Of a stretch of 64,000 nt of DNA, positions 50,721 to 64,000 are shown piece after piece (within the stretch, counting starts at the first letter, position 1; each line of letters begins with the position of its first letter). Both the position numbers and the translations under genes were made by a program. The stretch is from Ridgeia piscesae (Eukaryota > Annelida > Polychaeta > Sabellida > Siboglinidae), in assembly GCA_025642075.2 (NCBI GenBank), contig JAODUO010000583.1, positions 132,501 through 196,500 on the forward strand, read 5' to 3'. The notes beneath the pieces are model-generated. The model searched no databases. It had not been told where the DNA came from and worked only from the letters and a program-made list of their open reading frames with translations.

Positions 50721-53230
50721 GGTGTGCCGCGTAACGACCGTATCAGTTGTTTATATAATACAGATGTGGCAGTAAATTTTATTTCGTCGGGTCACGCGCA
50801 CGAGTCGCGTCCCGCTAGACGAGTTCTGGAAGGGCGCCATCTGGCAGAGGATAGCGTAAAACATGCGGATCTGGAAACAGCATGCCGAGGCATTCGCTCA
50901 AGCTGGTGGACACTACGACTGCACAGTGTTGATGGTGATGATGACGAATGTCGCCTACGTGACACTGTTTCATACGACCCACACTCGACACTGGCGTTTC
51001 AAGGCGGTAATTTCTCCGCCAGAAACATTGAGTCGTTTGAGTGACCAATGTTGTACCGGTGTGATGGTCCCACATTCGGCCGGTCCCACATTTAGCTAAA
51101 GGCATACCCCGCATGCGCGCGCGCTTTTATCTGCTCTGACGTAGCGCTGGTGACATTCGTCACGCTTACCGCACATGCATTTTTATTTAAAACTTGCGAA
51201 GAACAATCGTATTGGAATACTTTATATGTTACTAACGGAAACTATGTTTGTAACAACGGAGAATCCTGGCCCGCTACTGTTGCGGTCCCAGATTCTGCAG
51301 ATTCGTGCTGAATGTGGGCCCGGCCGAAACTGTGACCACGATACCGGCAAGGGTGTTGGCGCTTTTGGCTGGCGTAAAACTCTCATCCTCGAAACCACAG
51401 CCGTTGCATTCCGGACATTGGGTCACAACATCCTAGAGACGGTGTGTTGTTTTAGACATGCCGAGCAGAACCTCTCGCCGATTGCTCAAAGCGCTTGAAA
51501 ACTTTAGATTTCCACCAAAAAAGTTCTCTTTTCTCGAATAGTATGCTGTGAATATTGCAGTAATGTAGACTTTAAAACGCCTACGGACAACGAGGCGAGG
51601 ACCAGCTGTGCGTGGTCTCGTTAAGTATCGCTCAAAACTGACCGGAAACGAGAATCACGTGCATGCCTTACAAGGTGTAGTCTTGGTCAGGAAGCGGGTG
51701 GGCGGCCAGTGTGTGATGAAGCTCTGCATACGCTAATTGCGGGTAAAGATGACCGACCAAACGTATTTCTTTATAACTCGATCTTTTATACACAATCTTA
51801 TCGATTCGACGCTTTTGACTTCAACAGTTACGCTTACAAACTCTGAAAGCAGCGATATTGAAACGATCAGTGGCGAATATGACGTATTTGACCGATATTT
51901 ATTCCGTCAAACCTCCCTATATAATAAAATTAAAATCATTCATGTATCTAATTTCCACTCTGAAAATACCGTCTATGCACTTGGCCTTCAAGCACAACAG
52001 TCTCTATGCCGGTAGGTTCCGCCCATCCTCGCGTCCCATCCTTTTCAAAAACTCTCCGTGTAACGTCAGCCAATGAAATAACACATTGGGTGATTCTAAC
52101 CAGGTCGGGGTGACCATAACATAACAATTTTTCAGTCAACCGTGTTGCAACGTTTAGGATACAAACAGGTCATTGTTATACAGGGTTTCCCACCAGTCGT
52201 ATGTCCGTTTTAAAATGGGGGCGCGTATTTGCGATGTTCACACGGCTGACGCAGTGGCAACTGGCGAAGTCAGATGCTACAATTGTATTGGTCACTGAAA
52301 TTTGTTTGGAGATGATCAACCAGGGGTATAGTAGCGCAGCGCAACGACCTCTGGCTTTCGCGGAAGGTTCCGCCATTATACTACTTACAGCGTTAATTAA
52401 ACCTTAAATAATGCGCCAACTTACGACATCATTTGTAGCATCGGTTGTCCAAAATCACTGAAAGTATCGTACGTTGTCTGCTGGACTATGCAGTTGTATT
52501 CAGGCTTAATCCACATCGCGTGTTTTATGCCAAAGAAATGGGCAGAAATGGCGCTGGGCGACAGTTACGTACGTCACTTCCGTGGCAACTGGTTCTCCAC
52601 ATGCCCGTGCGTGTCGCCACTTCCCGCCTTACCGTAATGGTGAAAACGGGGGTCAGAGCGGCTCTATGGGAACTCGTTTATAGTCGCTTTAAAGTTTACC
52701 CGTTTGCTGGTATCATTTGGTAGAGCCACTGAAACCCGTGTGTCGCGTGTGTTTTGTGCTTTAGCCATAAAGTGAAGAAATCAACAGAAGGGAATTCACA
52801 GAGACAAACGCGTTAATGTTCACCCATCATAAGGGCGCTGCGTTACACACCTGCTGCGAACACACTTGACATCGGCACTACACAGCACTGCGAATATTAT
52901 TGTTATAAAGCTGTTATGAGTAGGTTTTTTAGTTTCATTGTGGCTCAGAGCACAGTTGGCCTTACTGTTGTGTCGAATACAAATGCAGACCATTTAAAGT
53001 AGGTACATATTATACATTTACATACTTTTACGAACAAAGTCAGTCTTGTCAATTCGTATAATTTGGCTAAGGTTGTTAGTGGTCCGCTAATAGCAGCGGA
53101 TTCATTACAGGCGCCGAATGAGATGAATCAATTTCAGTGTTACCTCACACGGCATCAGTGCCGCAGCCATGACGCCGAATAATGGGTCAACGACCGGTAG
53201 TATCTGGACTGGCACTCTCACGGCGACATA
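50721..53230. other. Intergenic, no gene recognised
   Basis: A 107-codon frame (51175-51498, +) begins with ATG and a hydrophobic stretch, 0.5 kb after the CpG-rich block. It has no recognised family or splice context, so I do not call it a gene. Confidence 0.35.
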
Positions 53231-53249
53231 TAGGGACATATCTGCCTCC

Positions 53250-54045
<796 letters not shown>

Positions 54046-54630
54046 CCGAAGGTAGTCGACCTCCGTTCGTTCACCCTCGCTGTACCCCGGACTGGATGAA
54101 GTCACTGGAGCGACAAATAAATACACACCTTATTGTTGTTGTCAAAGGTGCGTGTACGGCGGGCGACAGGCGACAGGTGTTGGGTGACAAGGCGTCACGA
54201 GGGCCGCTGACACCCATGTGTCCGGTTACTCCGCTCCGTGCCCTGTCACTGACGAGCGGGCGACCGGGCGGTGAGATGAGATGAGCCGGCGTGAAACCTC
54301 ATCGTATGCACAACGGGTGTTCACAAAGGTCCGTTAGTTGGTCTACGTATCACTGTCTTTGCCCAAGCTCCCGTGTCGCAATTTTCCATTTCCTAGTAAA
54401 GTGTCCCTGTGTGCGCCATGCCCTGTGTCCGCGTGTTCCCGTGTCGCCATAGACGTATTCCCATGTCCATGGTCCCCGCTGTCCCCGTGTCCTCGGGTCG
54501 TCTCATCAGTCTATGTGTTTGTGGCTAGAGTATAATCGAACTTGGTCTCAGAGTTGTCCTCAGAAGGAGTAATTCCACTACTCAGGTTACACATGTACTC
54601 ACTACGTGAGATAGTTTACTTCCCCTGGTA
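54046..54630. other. Intergenic, no gene recognised
   Basis: Ordinary composition; nothing identified. Confidence 0.4.
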
Positions 54631-54977
54631 GAGACCCCAGATAGAAGGAACGAAGAGTTTATAGTTTCTCTCCCGTGTGACACGGGCAACGACACCAGAT
54701 AGAAGCAACGAAGAGTTTATAGTTTCTCTCCCGTGTGACACGGGCAACGACACCAGATAGAAGCAACGAACAGTTTATATTCTCTCCCGTGTGACACGGG
54801 CAACGACACCAGATAGAAGCAACGAAGAGTTTATATTCTCTCCCGTGTGACACGGGCAACGACACCAGATAGAAGCAACGAACAGTTTATATTCTCTCCC
54901 GTGTGACACGGGCAACGACACCAGATAGAAGCAACGAACAGTTTATATTCTCTCCCGTGTGACACGGGCAACGACAC
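54631..54977. repeat. 56-58-bp satellite, six units, each with a CCCGTGT-G-ACACGGG palindrome
   Basis: The units contain AGATAGAAGCAACGAA, a GTTTATA stretch, CTCTCCCGTGTGACACGGGC and AACGACACC. Early units carry an extra GTT (TATAGTTTCTC) that later units lack. Differences between units are otherwise single bases. Confidence 0.95.
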
Positions 54978-55558
54978 CGCCAAATACGACCGTCGGTGCC
55001 AGGAGTTTAGCCACGACAGGGGCCGGTTCTGTCGACCGACAGTCAATCACTCTTACAGCTCGCCTCGCTCTTACCCTGACATGCGGGTGACAGAGAACAA
55101 CTGTGCTCGGGTCAGAATGTAGCAGAATAAAGAAAGCGTAATATTACAACTACAATGATTATATTTGTTGGAATTTTGCGCCGTGGCCAGGACACATCGT
55201 GACAACGACTGAGGAGAAAGTGACGAAGAGAAAACGAAGAGAAAACGAAAACAGAAAACAGGATTGTTTACTGGTAACAGGAGAAATCAAGACCGACACG
55301 TGCAATTGGACAGACAGTTCTGGGAGACAGCCCCCATACCTCAACACGGCAGGTGCAGGCGACTCGTCCTTCACCGCCGGCGTTCCAACATCGCATGGGT
55401 TCAAGAGGGGAAATGACGGTGTTTTGAAGTACATTATAAACATAACGACATATTTCACACCAGCATATTTAAATGATTCTTATCGTCATACCTTCATCTT
55501 CGAATAATCTATCGTTTGATTGTTATCTTGATGTGGCATATTAAAACAAAGAGGGATA
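54978..55558. other. Intergenic, no gene recognised
   Basis: Overlapping frames at 55159-55507 on both strands have no family motifs. Confidence 0.4.
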
Positions 55559-55559
55559 T

Positions 55560-55562
55560 ATA

Positions 55563-55607
<45 letters not shown>

Positions 55608-55715
55608 TATACATATACATACATACATACATACATACATACATACATACATACATACATACATACATACATACATACATACATACATACATACATACAT
55701 ACATACATACATACA

Positions 55716-55749
<34 letters not shown>

Positions 55750-55832
55750 CATATATACAAAATACACAATACATACATGGAGGCATACACACAGGCACGC
55801 ACGCACGCACCGACGCACGCACGCACGCACGC
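55560..55832. repeat. (AT)n, (CATA)n and (CACG)n compound microsatellite
   Basis: About 40 bp AT, about 135 bp CATA, then CACG units near 55795-55832. Confidence 0.97.
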
Positions 55833-56540
55833 ACACGGTGGATTTGTTGGTCCAGATCTAGCCCTTGAAGCAAAACAGGTAATTCATTATTTGGTTAAAT
55901 GACAGCCGATAGCAGTGGGTGTGGTGTTTTATTGTTGTGGTCGGCGTATCATCTTTTTCGAAAACAGTTTTGTTATTAGTACGGTTGTCTGATCGCTTGT
56001 GGTGATCGACGATTATGCCTTTTTACTGCCTATTACGCCCTCTGGCGTTTAGCGCAGAGACGACATTCCTCAAGCGTTGGTACGGTGTTCCATTTCTGGT
56101 AATTGTTGTAGCCCTGCTCCATTGTTATCTTCCTTCTCATTGGTGATTAACGATTGTTGTATCCCTTGAGTTTCATAATTAAATCTCACACAGACGCGTA
56201 GAGTGTTAATGTAGACCTCGAATGACGAATAGAATATGCATGTTTTTTTTACCAACGTATAATATCCCTATATCATTACGGTAGACTGAATAATGACACG
56301 ATATGTTTTGTGTTTTCGCATGAATCATAAGCATATTGTGAAACCTCATTGGTGACATAAACTCCACTTAGGTCCACTTGTTTCTCTTTGTTTTCTACCA
56401 ACACGTATTTGAGAAACAGAGCATCTCTATTTCTTCTAGTCTGCAGCAACAGCAACAGCAACAGCAACAGGGAGATATTTCGGTGGATTTATCAACAATA
56501 TCCAGTAATGTGTAATGGGTGTACGTGTGTGTTCTTATGG
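55833..56540. other. Intergenic, no gene recognised
   Basis: Contains a short CAGCAA run at 56442-56470; nothing else identified. Confidence 0.4.
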
Positions 56541-56541
56541 G

Positions 56542-57084
<543 letters not shown>

Positions 57085-57173
<89 letters not shown>

Positions 57174-57190
57174 GTGTGTGTGTGTGTGCG
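57085..57190. repeat. (GT)n microsatellite following duplication copy B
   Basis: About 100 bp of GT with a GTCGTG interruption near 57172. Confidence 0.97.
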
Positions 57191-58500
57191 TGTTAGTGAG
57201 TGCGCGTGCGGCGTGCGTTCGTGCGTGTTTTATGTGGTTGAGTAACTTGCGAATGAATAACCGGAAATAAAATATTCTATACCGTTTGAACCTTTGAGTA
57301 AATTTGAATAAAGAGGAACAATATAATTAACAAAAAGCAACAATTTGTAGATATCTACAAACAACTTAATCTGTACAGACCAATATTTCATGGTAGTAAT
57401 TCAAACATCGTTGTTTGAACATTGTGATTCACATACCCTATCGGATAAATGATAGTGACCCAGTTTCGCATCGCTGAAGGTCATGATGACAGTAGACAGT
57501 CATCGAGACTATAAACATTAGGCAGTCCTGTAAAACAACTAGTTTTTAAAGTTGTTTTGCTGCGACAAATGAGTGATCACGAATTGTGTAAGGTATCTTC
57601 CAAATACACGTTTGAAGTTTACGCATTTTGGTGGTTCTGGTTTGTAGAAGTGTTATTCATCTTAGGTAACATAACGATACCTTTAATCTGTTGATTTTTA
57701 TGTAGTTGTTATCTGGTGTTGTACTACTCTTTTCAACTCTCAGGCGTTGCTCGCTCCCTGTGGTGTTAGCTCGGGTACCACTGGTCGGTGTGGATTGTGG
57801 TAGTTTGTTCACTATCGCGTAGTTCGATGCAACATTTCGCTATTCGGTCCATGATCCTATCTTGATCGTGGAGTTCTCTACCCTGTTTGATTAGAAGTGT
57901 AATCATTGTGTCTTGGCCTAGTGTCTCGTTCTTCTGTTCTTCCTCAGGTTATTGACGTCATAATCATTTCGCCAGGTCTCCTGTTTCTACCTGTGTCTTC
58001 GTTTGCTTGTTTGTTGTGGTCTTGTATATTTCTGCGTACTCTAAGCGTTTTATGGCCGCCGTTTCTCGCCACTTCTGGTCGTTTGTTCATCAAGAACTGT
58101 CCTGGTGGCGATGTATATCCTCAGTATGACTTCTTTGTCCTGCTCTTCGACGGCCGTTATGTGCCTTGGATTGGTATAACAGGCGGCCACTTTATAAGGT
58201 AGTAAAGCATTCCTCTCGTTCTCACTTCTCCGATCACAATCATATCCCATACTACTCTGGTTTCTGCAAGAGTTTCTTCCAATTCTTGTGTCTGTTCATC
58301 TTTCTGTTGTGTTCTCACGCAAGATGTTGGTATTTTCAATCAATTTATCCACTTTTTTGGCGGCCCGTTTTGACTCAGAGATCCTTAGCACGCTTGCACG
58401 TAGCCTTAGTAAACCAGAGCTCTCTATTTGGTTATACACTTGTCGATGTGGTTGGGACCTGGGGCCGTAGTTTTGTAGTATTTGGCATGCTGGTGTTGTT
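57191..58500. other. Intergenic, probably decayed repeat sequence
   Basis: Several overlapping frames on both strands at 57906-58540 have no assignable domain. It may belong to the same repeat as the SINE head at 58619. Confidence 0.3.
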
Positions 58501-58618
58501 GGCCTACCCTTCCACGATGGGCAGTGTGGGTTGAACGGAGCAGGCACTGTAGGGGGAACAAAAGTGTCCAACTCTCGAGACTGTGGGAATATCAGTACCC
58601 AACCATCGATCACCCAGT

Positions 58619-58680
58619 ACCGGAAGTCGAACCTACGGTTGACCGTCCGGCACTTCAACCACTCGGCCACCGCGCCCCAC
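58619..58680 (-). repeat. tRNA-derived SINE head (tRNA-Ser/Leu-like)
   Basis: On the minus strand GGGGCGCGGTGGCCGAGTGG (box A TGGCCGAGTGG) is followed by AGGTTCGACTTCC (box B-like). The part between is too short and unpaired for a functional tRNA. The minus-strand reading WGAVAEWLK is a by-product of this sequence. Confidence 0.6.
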
Positions 58681-60680
58681 AGGTGAATGTGATGACACAA
58701 AAAACTACAGGGTTTAATACATTTACTCTAATACTTGTTTCATTAGTTACCGGATGGTCACTAGGCAGGAACGTGTGCATGTAGAACAATATAACATCGC
58801 GGACCTACTTAATATCTATAATTATTAGACGTTTGGTTTCCGATGATGGCGAGGGTAGTAAAGGCTTAGTGCACTGCTCCACGGCGATAGCAAACCTCGA
58901 CGGCAATCGGCAAAATAAAAACCGCCGGGACAGCTCACTCTGGGCAGATAAGATTTTGTTTCGGTCAATTGCCATCGCATTCCCATAAACAGTCGTTCCA
59001 TTAATCCGTAAACAGTCATCCAATTAATAATTACACATAATCTTTTTACATTTACTTCATGTCCGTGATAATCTGCCTGCCAACTTCACATAGTCTTATT
59101 TTCCACTGCATTGTTGTTGTCGCTCCGTGCCAATATAAAGTTACATACCGTAACAATCTATCGATGTTTTATTCGCAACACAGGACTAGCAATGACCAGG
59201 CCGTAAACATGACGGCGGGTCGCAATCATTCGTAGCTGTAAAATATCGTTTTGTTTGTGTTTAGAAGATGTTTGGTACGTGTGCAGCCACGTAACCGTAC
59301 GTGATGCAACCTTTGGTTGGTTGTGATCTATGACTGCTGCGCACGGGGAAAACCGTGTAACCGTGTTTGGAACGCATCCCAACGGGAGCGGTCGAACAGC
59401 AATATACCCCTTTGACCTCGGTCAAATATGATTCAATTAACTAAACTCACTTATTCACACCATCTTCACTCGTATGCTTACGAACCTAGAAATATGATAC
59501 TATCTACATGTGTGTATTAATTGAATGATAAACTAAATACCAATAAATTACCGTAGTATGTTTACATTAATCGTTCTCAATGCATGCGAAAGGAAACCAT
59601 ACAAATATTTTCTATGAGCCAACATATTTCTTTTACGTCGCTTCTTAACTCTTACCGTGTGAGGCACACCCCAAGCAGCCAATGTTCAATGCAAATGAGT
59701 TAGTTTATATGTTACGATTGTTAGATGCTGACATGGGATCAATAACCACCCACGGGTGTGTTTTTTAAACAAAGTAGGAACACTCTAAAGCTGTATCTAC
59801 CTTGGCAGATCCACAAACGACCAAAACAATCGTTTATCACAAACTAAACATCAGAGTGGAGGAAACATCAGCAGCCATTAAGTAGCTTGAGAAATTGTGG
59901 ACCAATAAGAAATTTACGTTAAGCCCTTGTATTTAAAAAATCTGAATTGCAGAAGTCCAACCAATCCTCTTGATCGAATGCGAGTATTGGCAACTAAGCA
60001 CCAACACAACTACTACACTAGTGTTGCCTTCGACATTCACTAAACGCTCGCGCGGTGACGTGGAGCGACCGTGTGACGAATCAAGAGGCACGTTAAAGAG
60101 CAGGACAATCTCTGGCGTCACCAACTATGTGCAGCAGACGTATGAGCTGATTCAACCATGTAACGAGGCTCCACCTGTTGGACCTCTCTAACAAGCACTA
60201 TGACAAACTCCAACTGGACACAGGAGGACACGACTGGGAATGAATTGGCGGCAGACAGAAGACCGCAACCCATGGCTGTAGCTGGTCAACGGAAGATGAA
60301 CGACGTCAGGGTGCCACTGAAACGAGATATAGGAGGGTTGTTTTGACTGCCCAGGTGCAGGAGTCAGTAAGAGGATTTGTATATTAAAAAATCAATGATC
60401 CAAAAATAATTGGATAGGTCAATGCCGTCCACCCGCCCTTATCCAAAACAATTGAAAATGCCACTAAAAGATTAATATTTAACTAAAATAGCAGGTTCAG
60501 AACAAGGCCGATACGTGTATGATCTTGTACTAGAATTACGCCAAACACATCAACTGTTTTAATTGTAATGCATTTTACATACATGAGTTGAACGATGATT
60601 CGTATCCTAAAAAAACCGTGCGAAAGGTATCCCACTGAGTCAAAAAGAAACTACATCTCACTCATTCACCCACCCATTCA
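58681..60680. other. Intergenic, no gene recognised
   Basis: AT-rich, short frames only. CCTCTTGAT near 59965 has a distant inverted partner ATCAAGAGG near 60080. Confidence 0.4.
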
Positions 60681-60681
60681 C

Positions 60682-61560
60682 TCACCCGCTCGTGAACTCA
60701 TCCTGTAACCAGAGGTCGTCGGGGTGCCACGGTGGACGATTGCACGCTATCCATCTTTCTAGGTCTTCCACTTCATGTGTCAGGGACATGAGAGTGTGGC
60801 CTGTCCAGTTCATTCTGTTATGTTTCTTCTCAGGAATATATGTATGCCCTCTGCGTCTTTTGCCCTCTACTATTCCCTGGAGGAGAGTAGGCAATCTCCC
60901 CGCGTATATCTACGGCCTGACAGACATTGGTCTTGTGCTCTGTGTAGGAGATGCGCAGTAGTTTTCTATATAATTTCACAAATACCTGAATCTTTCTGTC
61001 TGTTATACCGTCAAGGTACAGCAATCGCAAGCCCAATGGAGAATGGAGACCACGAGCGCCGTATCCAACTTGACTTTTACCGGAAGTTGATGATGTTGGT
61101 CCTCCAGAAGGTGTTTAGTCGAGTCATTGCTGGTGAGGTCAGGGCAAGTCTTGTGTATATCTCTTTGGTTGACTTGCCATCTTAGCTGAGCTTTGAGCCC
61201 CGCTTTGTTGAAGTCGTTCACCTCTTCTAGTCTCTGTCCGTTCGTCGTGATGTTGGTTGGTGCTGTCTTGTTTCTGGGCTTACGTCCATTCCGTACAATG
61301 TTGCCGCTTCTAGTCGTCTAGTGTGAAGTCCTATAAAAGTCCTGCCTCCAATATTAGAAGCTGCTGTCATGTTTGCGAAACGTAGGAACTAAGTTTCATA
61401 GAGATCTTGCTCATAGGGATATGTAGAAGTCATTTAATGCCTCTTGCATCACGTTCTCTGTGTACATATTGAACAGAACCAGGGACAACAGACAGCCATG
61501 ACAAACTCATTTTTAAGAAGTCTCCAATGGTGCAACGTGTGAACTCGTGGGATCTGCGTT
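60682..61560 (-). pseudogene. Degenerate non-LTR (LINE) reverse transcriptase, 3' part
   Basis: The minus-strand pieces occur in the order expected of a LINE ORF2 C-terminal half, but in different frames. First comes GCLLSLVLFNMYTENVMQEA (RT palm/finger motif, about 61445-61505). NGQRLEEVNDF follows (the segment before the usual FKYLG). Next is KLYRKLLRISYTEHKTN (thumb/connection region), then GIVEGKRRRGHTY, NRMNWTG and DLERWIACNR. The last three resemble the RGR...W..W..L and D..RWR tail of many animal LINEs. The YADD catalytic box is recognisable only as a shifted TLDD. Several frameshifts and stops make it inactive. The clade is not resolved. Confidence 0.75.
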
Positions 61561-62767
61561 GTTAGTGTGTTCATACTTTAATAAGATTGTTGCTAAAGTT
61601 GAAGTTTCTCGTAATTTTCTATATAAGCCCTCATACCACACACATAGTCTAAAAGTGTAAAGATCCATTCGGTATATGCCTATTATATTGCGGCATATGC
61701 GAGATCCTTTCCAAAAATGCTTCGCCTGTGTAACTGTTGTGGTAGCGTATTCTTGGTTGTGCCTCAAATCAAGTGCTGATACCTGGTGGAAATTGGGCAC
61801 ACTACGTGTATTCCCCTGGCGGATAAATATATAACTGGCGAATTTATCTACCCTCGAAACTGTAATAAATAATTGGAATTTGTCACTAATGCTAGACGTG
61901 ATTAATGGTTATTGCATTAATTACTTATATTATTTTAAAATTCGCATATCATGCAATGTAAAAAATTACTTTCTTCACAATATACATATAAGTTAAAGGC
62001 TACAGTTGGATCAAAACAACACTGACCTATTTTGCCTGCTCATTACACCGAAGGAGACTTGGCAGAAATAAAGATGACAGACAGGTAGATCACCAATATA
62101 TGTCTTGATGAGAACATTTAGACAGCTTATATGTTTGACATACAATGGAAACACGTTAGATGCCAATTACATTTAAATCATGGACCCATCAGTTGAAAGG
62201 CAAAAGTTTACGATGTTGCTGCGATGAGTGAAACAAAATGTACATATTCTGAGTGACGTCAGCGATGTGTCCCGTTCAGAATATCATAACAATGATAATT
62301 GAATTATAATATTGTAAGACGGCTTAAATGTGACGTCATATTGAACATTAGAATATAAACATAATGTGTAAATGTAATCTTGCTGAATCAGTATAATTCA
62401 AGGTATACACTAAGTTATAAGAGACTATAGTATAGGGCCTACTTAATTTAGATTTTGGTAAAATATGTGTCCACAGCCAGGTACAGGTTCCCTATACATT
62501 TTAAGAAACAATAAATCCACTATTAAAGGTGGCTGATGTTGACGATTTATCAACGTACACATATGTATGCTGTCATCTTGTATTGTCTTAATTCAGTCTA
62601 TAACAAGTGATTGTACTCGCATCTGCTGGTTTGAAAATACTTGTAAGCATAACATATCTCTCTTTTGGATCTCGTATGGGCACAACCATTTATAGGCCAG
62701 AAATGTTTCCTTAAAAACAGTGTGACACAGTGGTTGTGACTACTGAAAACCAAGGGGTATACCCAAC
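61561..62767. other. Intergenic, AT-rich
   Basis: The first 250 bp may still be 5' LINE sequence. The rest has no motif. Confidence 0.35.
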
Positions 62768-63797
62768 CAGGGTTGGGTCCAAATACACATTTTGGGATCA
62801 ATTTATACAACTCAGCCAAATCAAAATAATAATACAAATACATTGCTTTTCTAGATTTCAATACAACTACAAATTTTCAATTCAAATACAAATAAACTGC
62901 CTTTTTTGTATTCAAATACATTGCCATTTTTGAAATTTGATTCAAATACGTGAACCATGTTGTGGTCACTGCCAGGGCCCTGGGGGACACATGCTGTCAA
63001 GTACTTTCATAAATAATTAGCACTGTTGGGTGAAAGACACATTAAAGTTGCAATCAATGGATATTTTGAAGGTTGAAAAGAATTATTTGGTGAGAGGTAA
63101 TCAGTTTGGCAGGCATTACATGTGATCATGAAACAGAAATGTTGATACTGACAATGTATTTGAAAAAAGGATTTTAAAGTATCAAATACTTTATAAATGC
63201 ATTTTTGACCCCATGCCTGGTAAAGACAAAAGTTCATTAGTCCATCAAACTATTAGAATTGATTAGGGTTACTGTAGCTACAAAGGCTTGATTGACTGCT
63301 GTTGACTAATTGGCAGGCAGGTTTACTAAAATTCCCTTATGCTAGTGTGCCAACTAGTTGGTAGCACTGCACTGGAGGAAACCTGGGTTCCTTTGTCTTA
63401 GCTCAGCTAACACAGCAGGTGACAGCAGGATTCTTTGAAGCACATTCCCTGTGAATACCTGCCTTTATGGCTATAGATAAGCTTCACTGGCTTCCCATAC
63501 ATTCATTGATACTAATGTTTGACCAGCTTGACTGTAGGCCAATTTTCTCAGTGCTGCCTGCCCACAGTTGGCCATACCACAGGCTTGAAAACATTCTGTC
63601 TAGACACCTGAGCCAGTTTATGTCAGGCAGTGCTTTACCTTTTGTTGGTACAGCTGTAAAATGGTAATTTTTATGTATAATTGATTGTATTTGCAAATAC
63701 TTTTCAAATACAGACCAAATAATATCAAATTCAAATACGCGCCCTTTTGTGATTTTCAACTACAAATACAATTTTTTTTTATTTGAACCCAACCCTA
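62768..63797. mobile_element. Non-autonomous hAT-like element (about 1.03 kb)
   Basis: The left end CAGGGTTGGGTCCAAATAC (62768) and the right end ATTTGAACCCAACCCTA (to 63797) are inverted repeats with small mismatches. CAGGG ends and inner CAAATAC-type subterminal repeats (62820-62950 and 63690-63770) are typical of hAT-related elements. No transposase frame remains. An 8-bp target duplication is not evident, so the exact limits may be off by a few bases. Confidence 0.6.
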
Positions 63798-63829
63798 TCG
63801 ACAACTGATAATTTGAATTTGTGTTTCAG

Positions 63830-63884
63830 CAGTGGGTGTGCGACTGGTTGGTGGGACAGCTGGGTCCAGGCAGCCAAGGACACA
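63830..63884 (+). CDS. Candidate short internal exon (unknown gene continuing right)
   Basis: TTTGTGTTTCAG (acceptor to 63829) and ACACA|GTGAGT (donor at 63885) bracket 55 bp that is open in at least two frames. One frame reads VGVRLVGGTAGS, which resembles the start of SRCR domains, but the match is short. A gene would have to continue beyond the window. Confidence 0.3.
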
Positions 63885-64000
63885 GTGAGTGAAACAGACT
63901 GCTTCAACAAAACAAATCTTTGTCTTAAACAGTCATATTGAATGAGCTATTCTTGGCAAGTTAAATGAAAGACTTTCCCAAACGTGTGTCTACCAACACA

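Noticed and set aside
51175..51498. 107-codon frame with an ENPGP motif, considered as a 2A-like ribosome-skipping peptide
   Set aside because: The conserved Asp and Glu before x-NPGP are absent, and no retrotransposon ORF follows.
54631..54977. CRISPR-like array (regular repeats with palindromes)
   Set aside because: The whole 56-58-bp unit repeats, with no unique spacers, in an animal genome. It is a satellite.
58296..58700. 134-codon minus-strand frame starting near WGAVAEWLKC
   Set aside because: The recognisable part is a translated tRNA-like SINE head, not a protein family.
63467..63560. LHWLPI reading, considered as a LINE C-terminal motif
   Set aside because: Too short and isolated inside the hAT-like element; no other LINE motif is nearby.

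Overview
This window reads as nuclear DNA from a bilaterian animal, probably a marine invertebrate. The genes have GT-AG introns, a HMG-box developmental regulator (SoxF), a chymotrypsin-fold protease of thrombin type and a secreted cysteine-rich protein. There are also degraded LINE, SINE and MITE remnants. No operons, bacterial signals or CRISPR elements are present. I cannot fix the phylum from sequence alone; a mollusc or other spiralian, or an invertebrate deuterostome, would all fit.

Layout. 1-4.0 kb (+): polypurine and pentamer arrays, then the last two coding exons of a thrombin-like serine protease (1966-2245, 2775-3300) with a plausible poly(A) signal at 4018. 4.8-9.25 kb (+): a four-exon gene for a small secreted protein (signal peptide, single-domain VWC, then ShKT). 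I assembled it from four exons whose phases agree (4805-4904, 6987-7110, 7668-7804, 8423-8577). 9.3-26 kb: no convincing gene, but a 2.7-kb GGAGAA-type polypurine block and many microsatellites. 26.2-32.7 kb (-): a complete two-exon SoxF gene (exon 1 32434-32686, exon 2 26173-27599). It has a 4.8-kb intron interrupting the HMG box and the SoxF-type DRxEFDQYL motif. 33-64 kb: mostly intergenic. It holds a TA-flanked MITE (41596-42001), a 185-bp foldback element (47613-47797), 8-bp and 16-bp minisatellites (48.3-50.3 kb), a CpG-rich GATA/CRE-bearing block (50.3-50.7 kb), a composite array (53.25-54.05 kb), a palindrome-bearing satellite (54.6-55.0 kb) and a 316-bp segment duplicated 18.4 kb apart. 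tRNA-derived SINE heads, a decayed LINE (60.7-61.5 kb) and a hAT-like non-autonomous element (62.77-63.80 kb) complete this part.

By my rough tally, simple and tandem repeats occupy about a sixth to a fifth of the window. Nearly all the long open frames there (poly-Ser/Leu, Thr-His, Cys-Val, Tyr-Ile, Arg-Glu) are products of the repeats, not genes. The thrombin-like protease and the VWC-ShKT protein are neighbours in the same orientation, about 0.8 kb apart. Both are secreted-type products, so a shared haemolymph or defence role is possible but is only an inference. SoxF is a transcription factor and is functionally independent of them.
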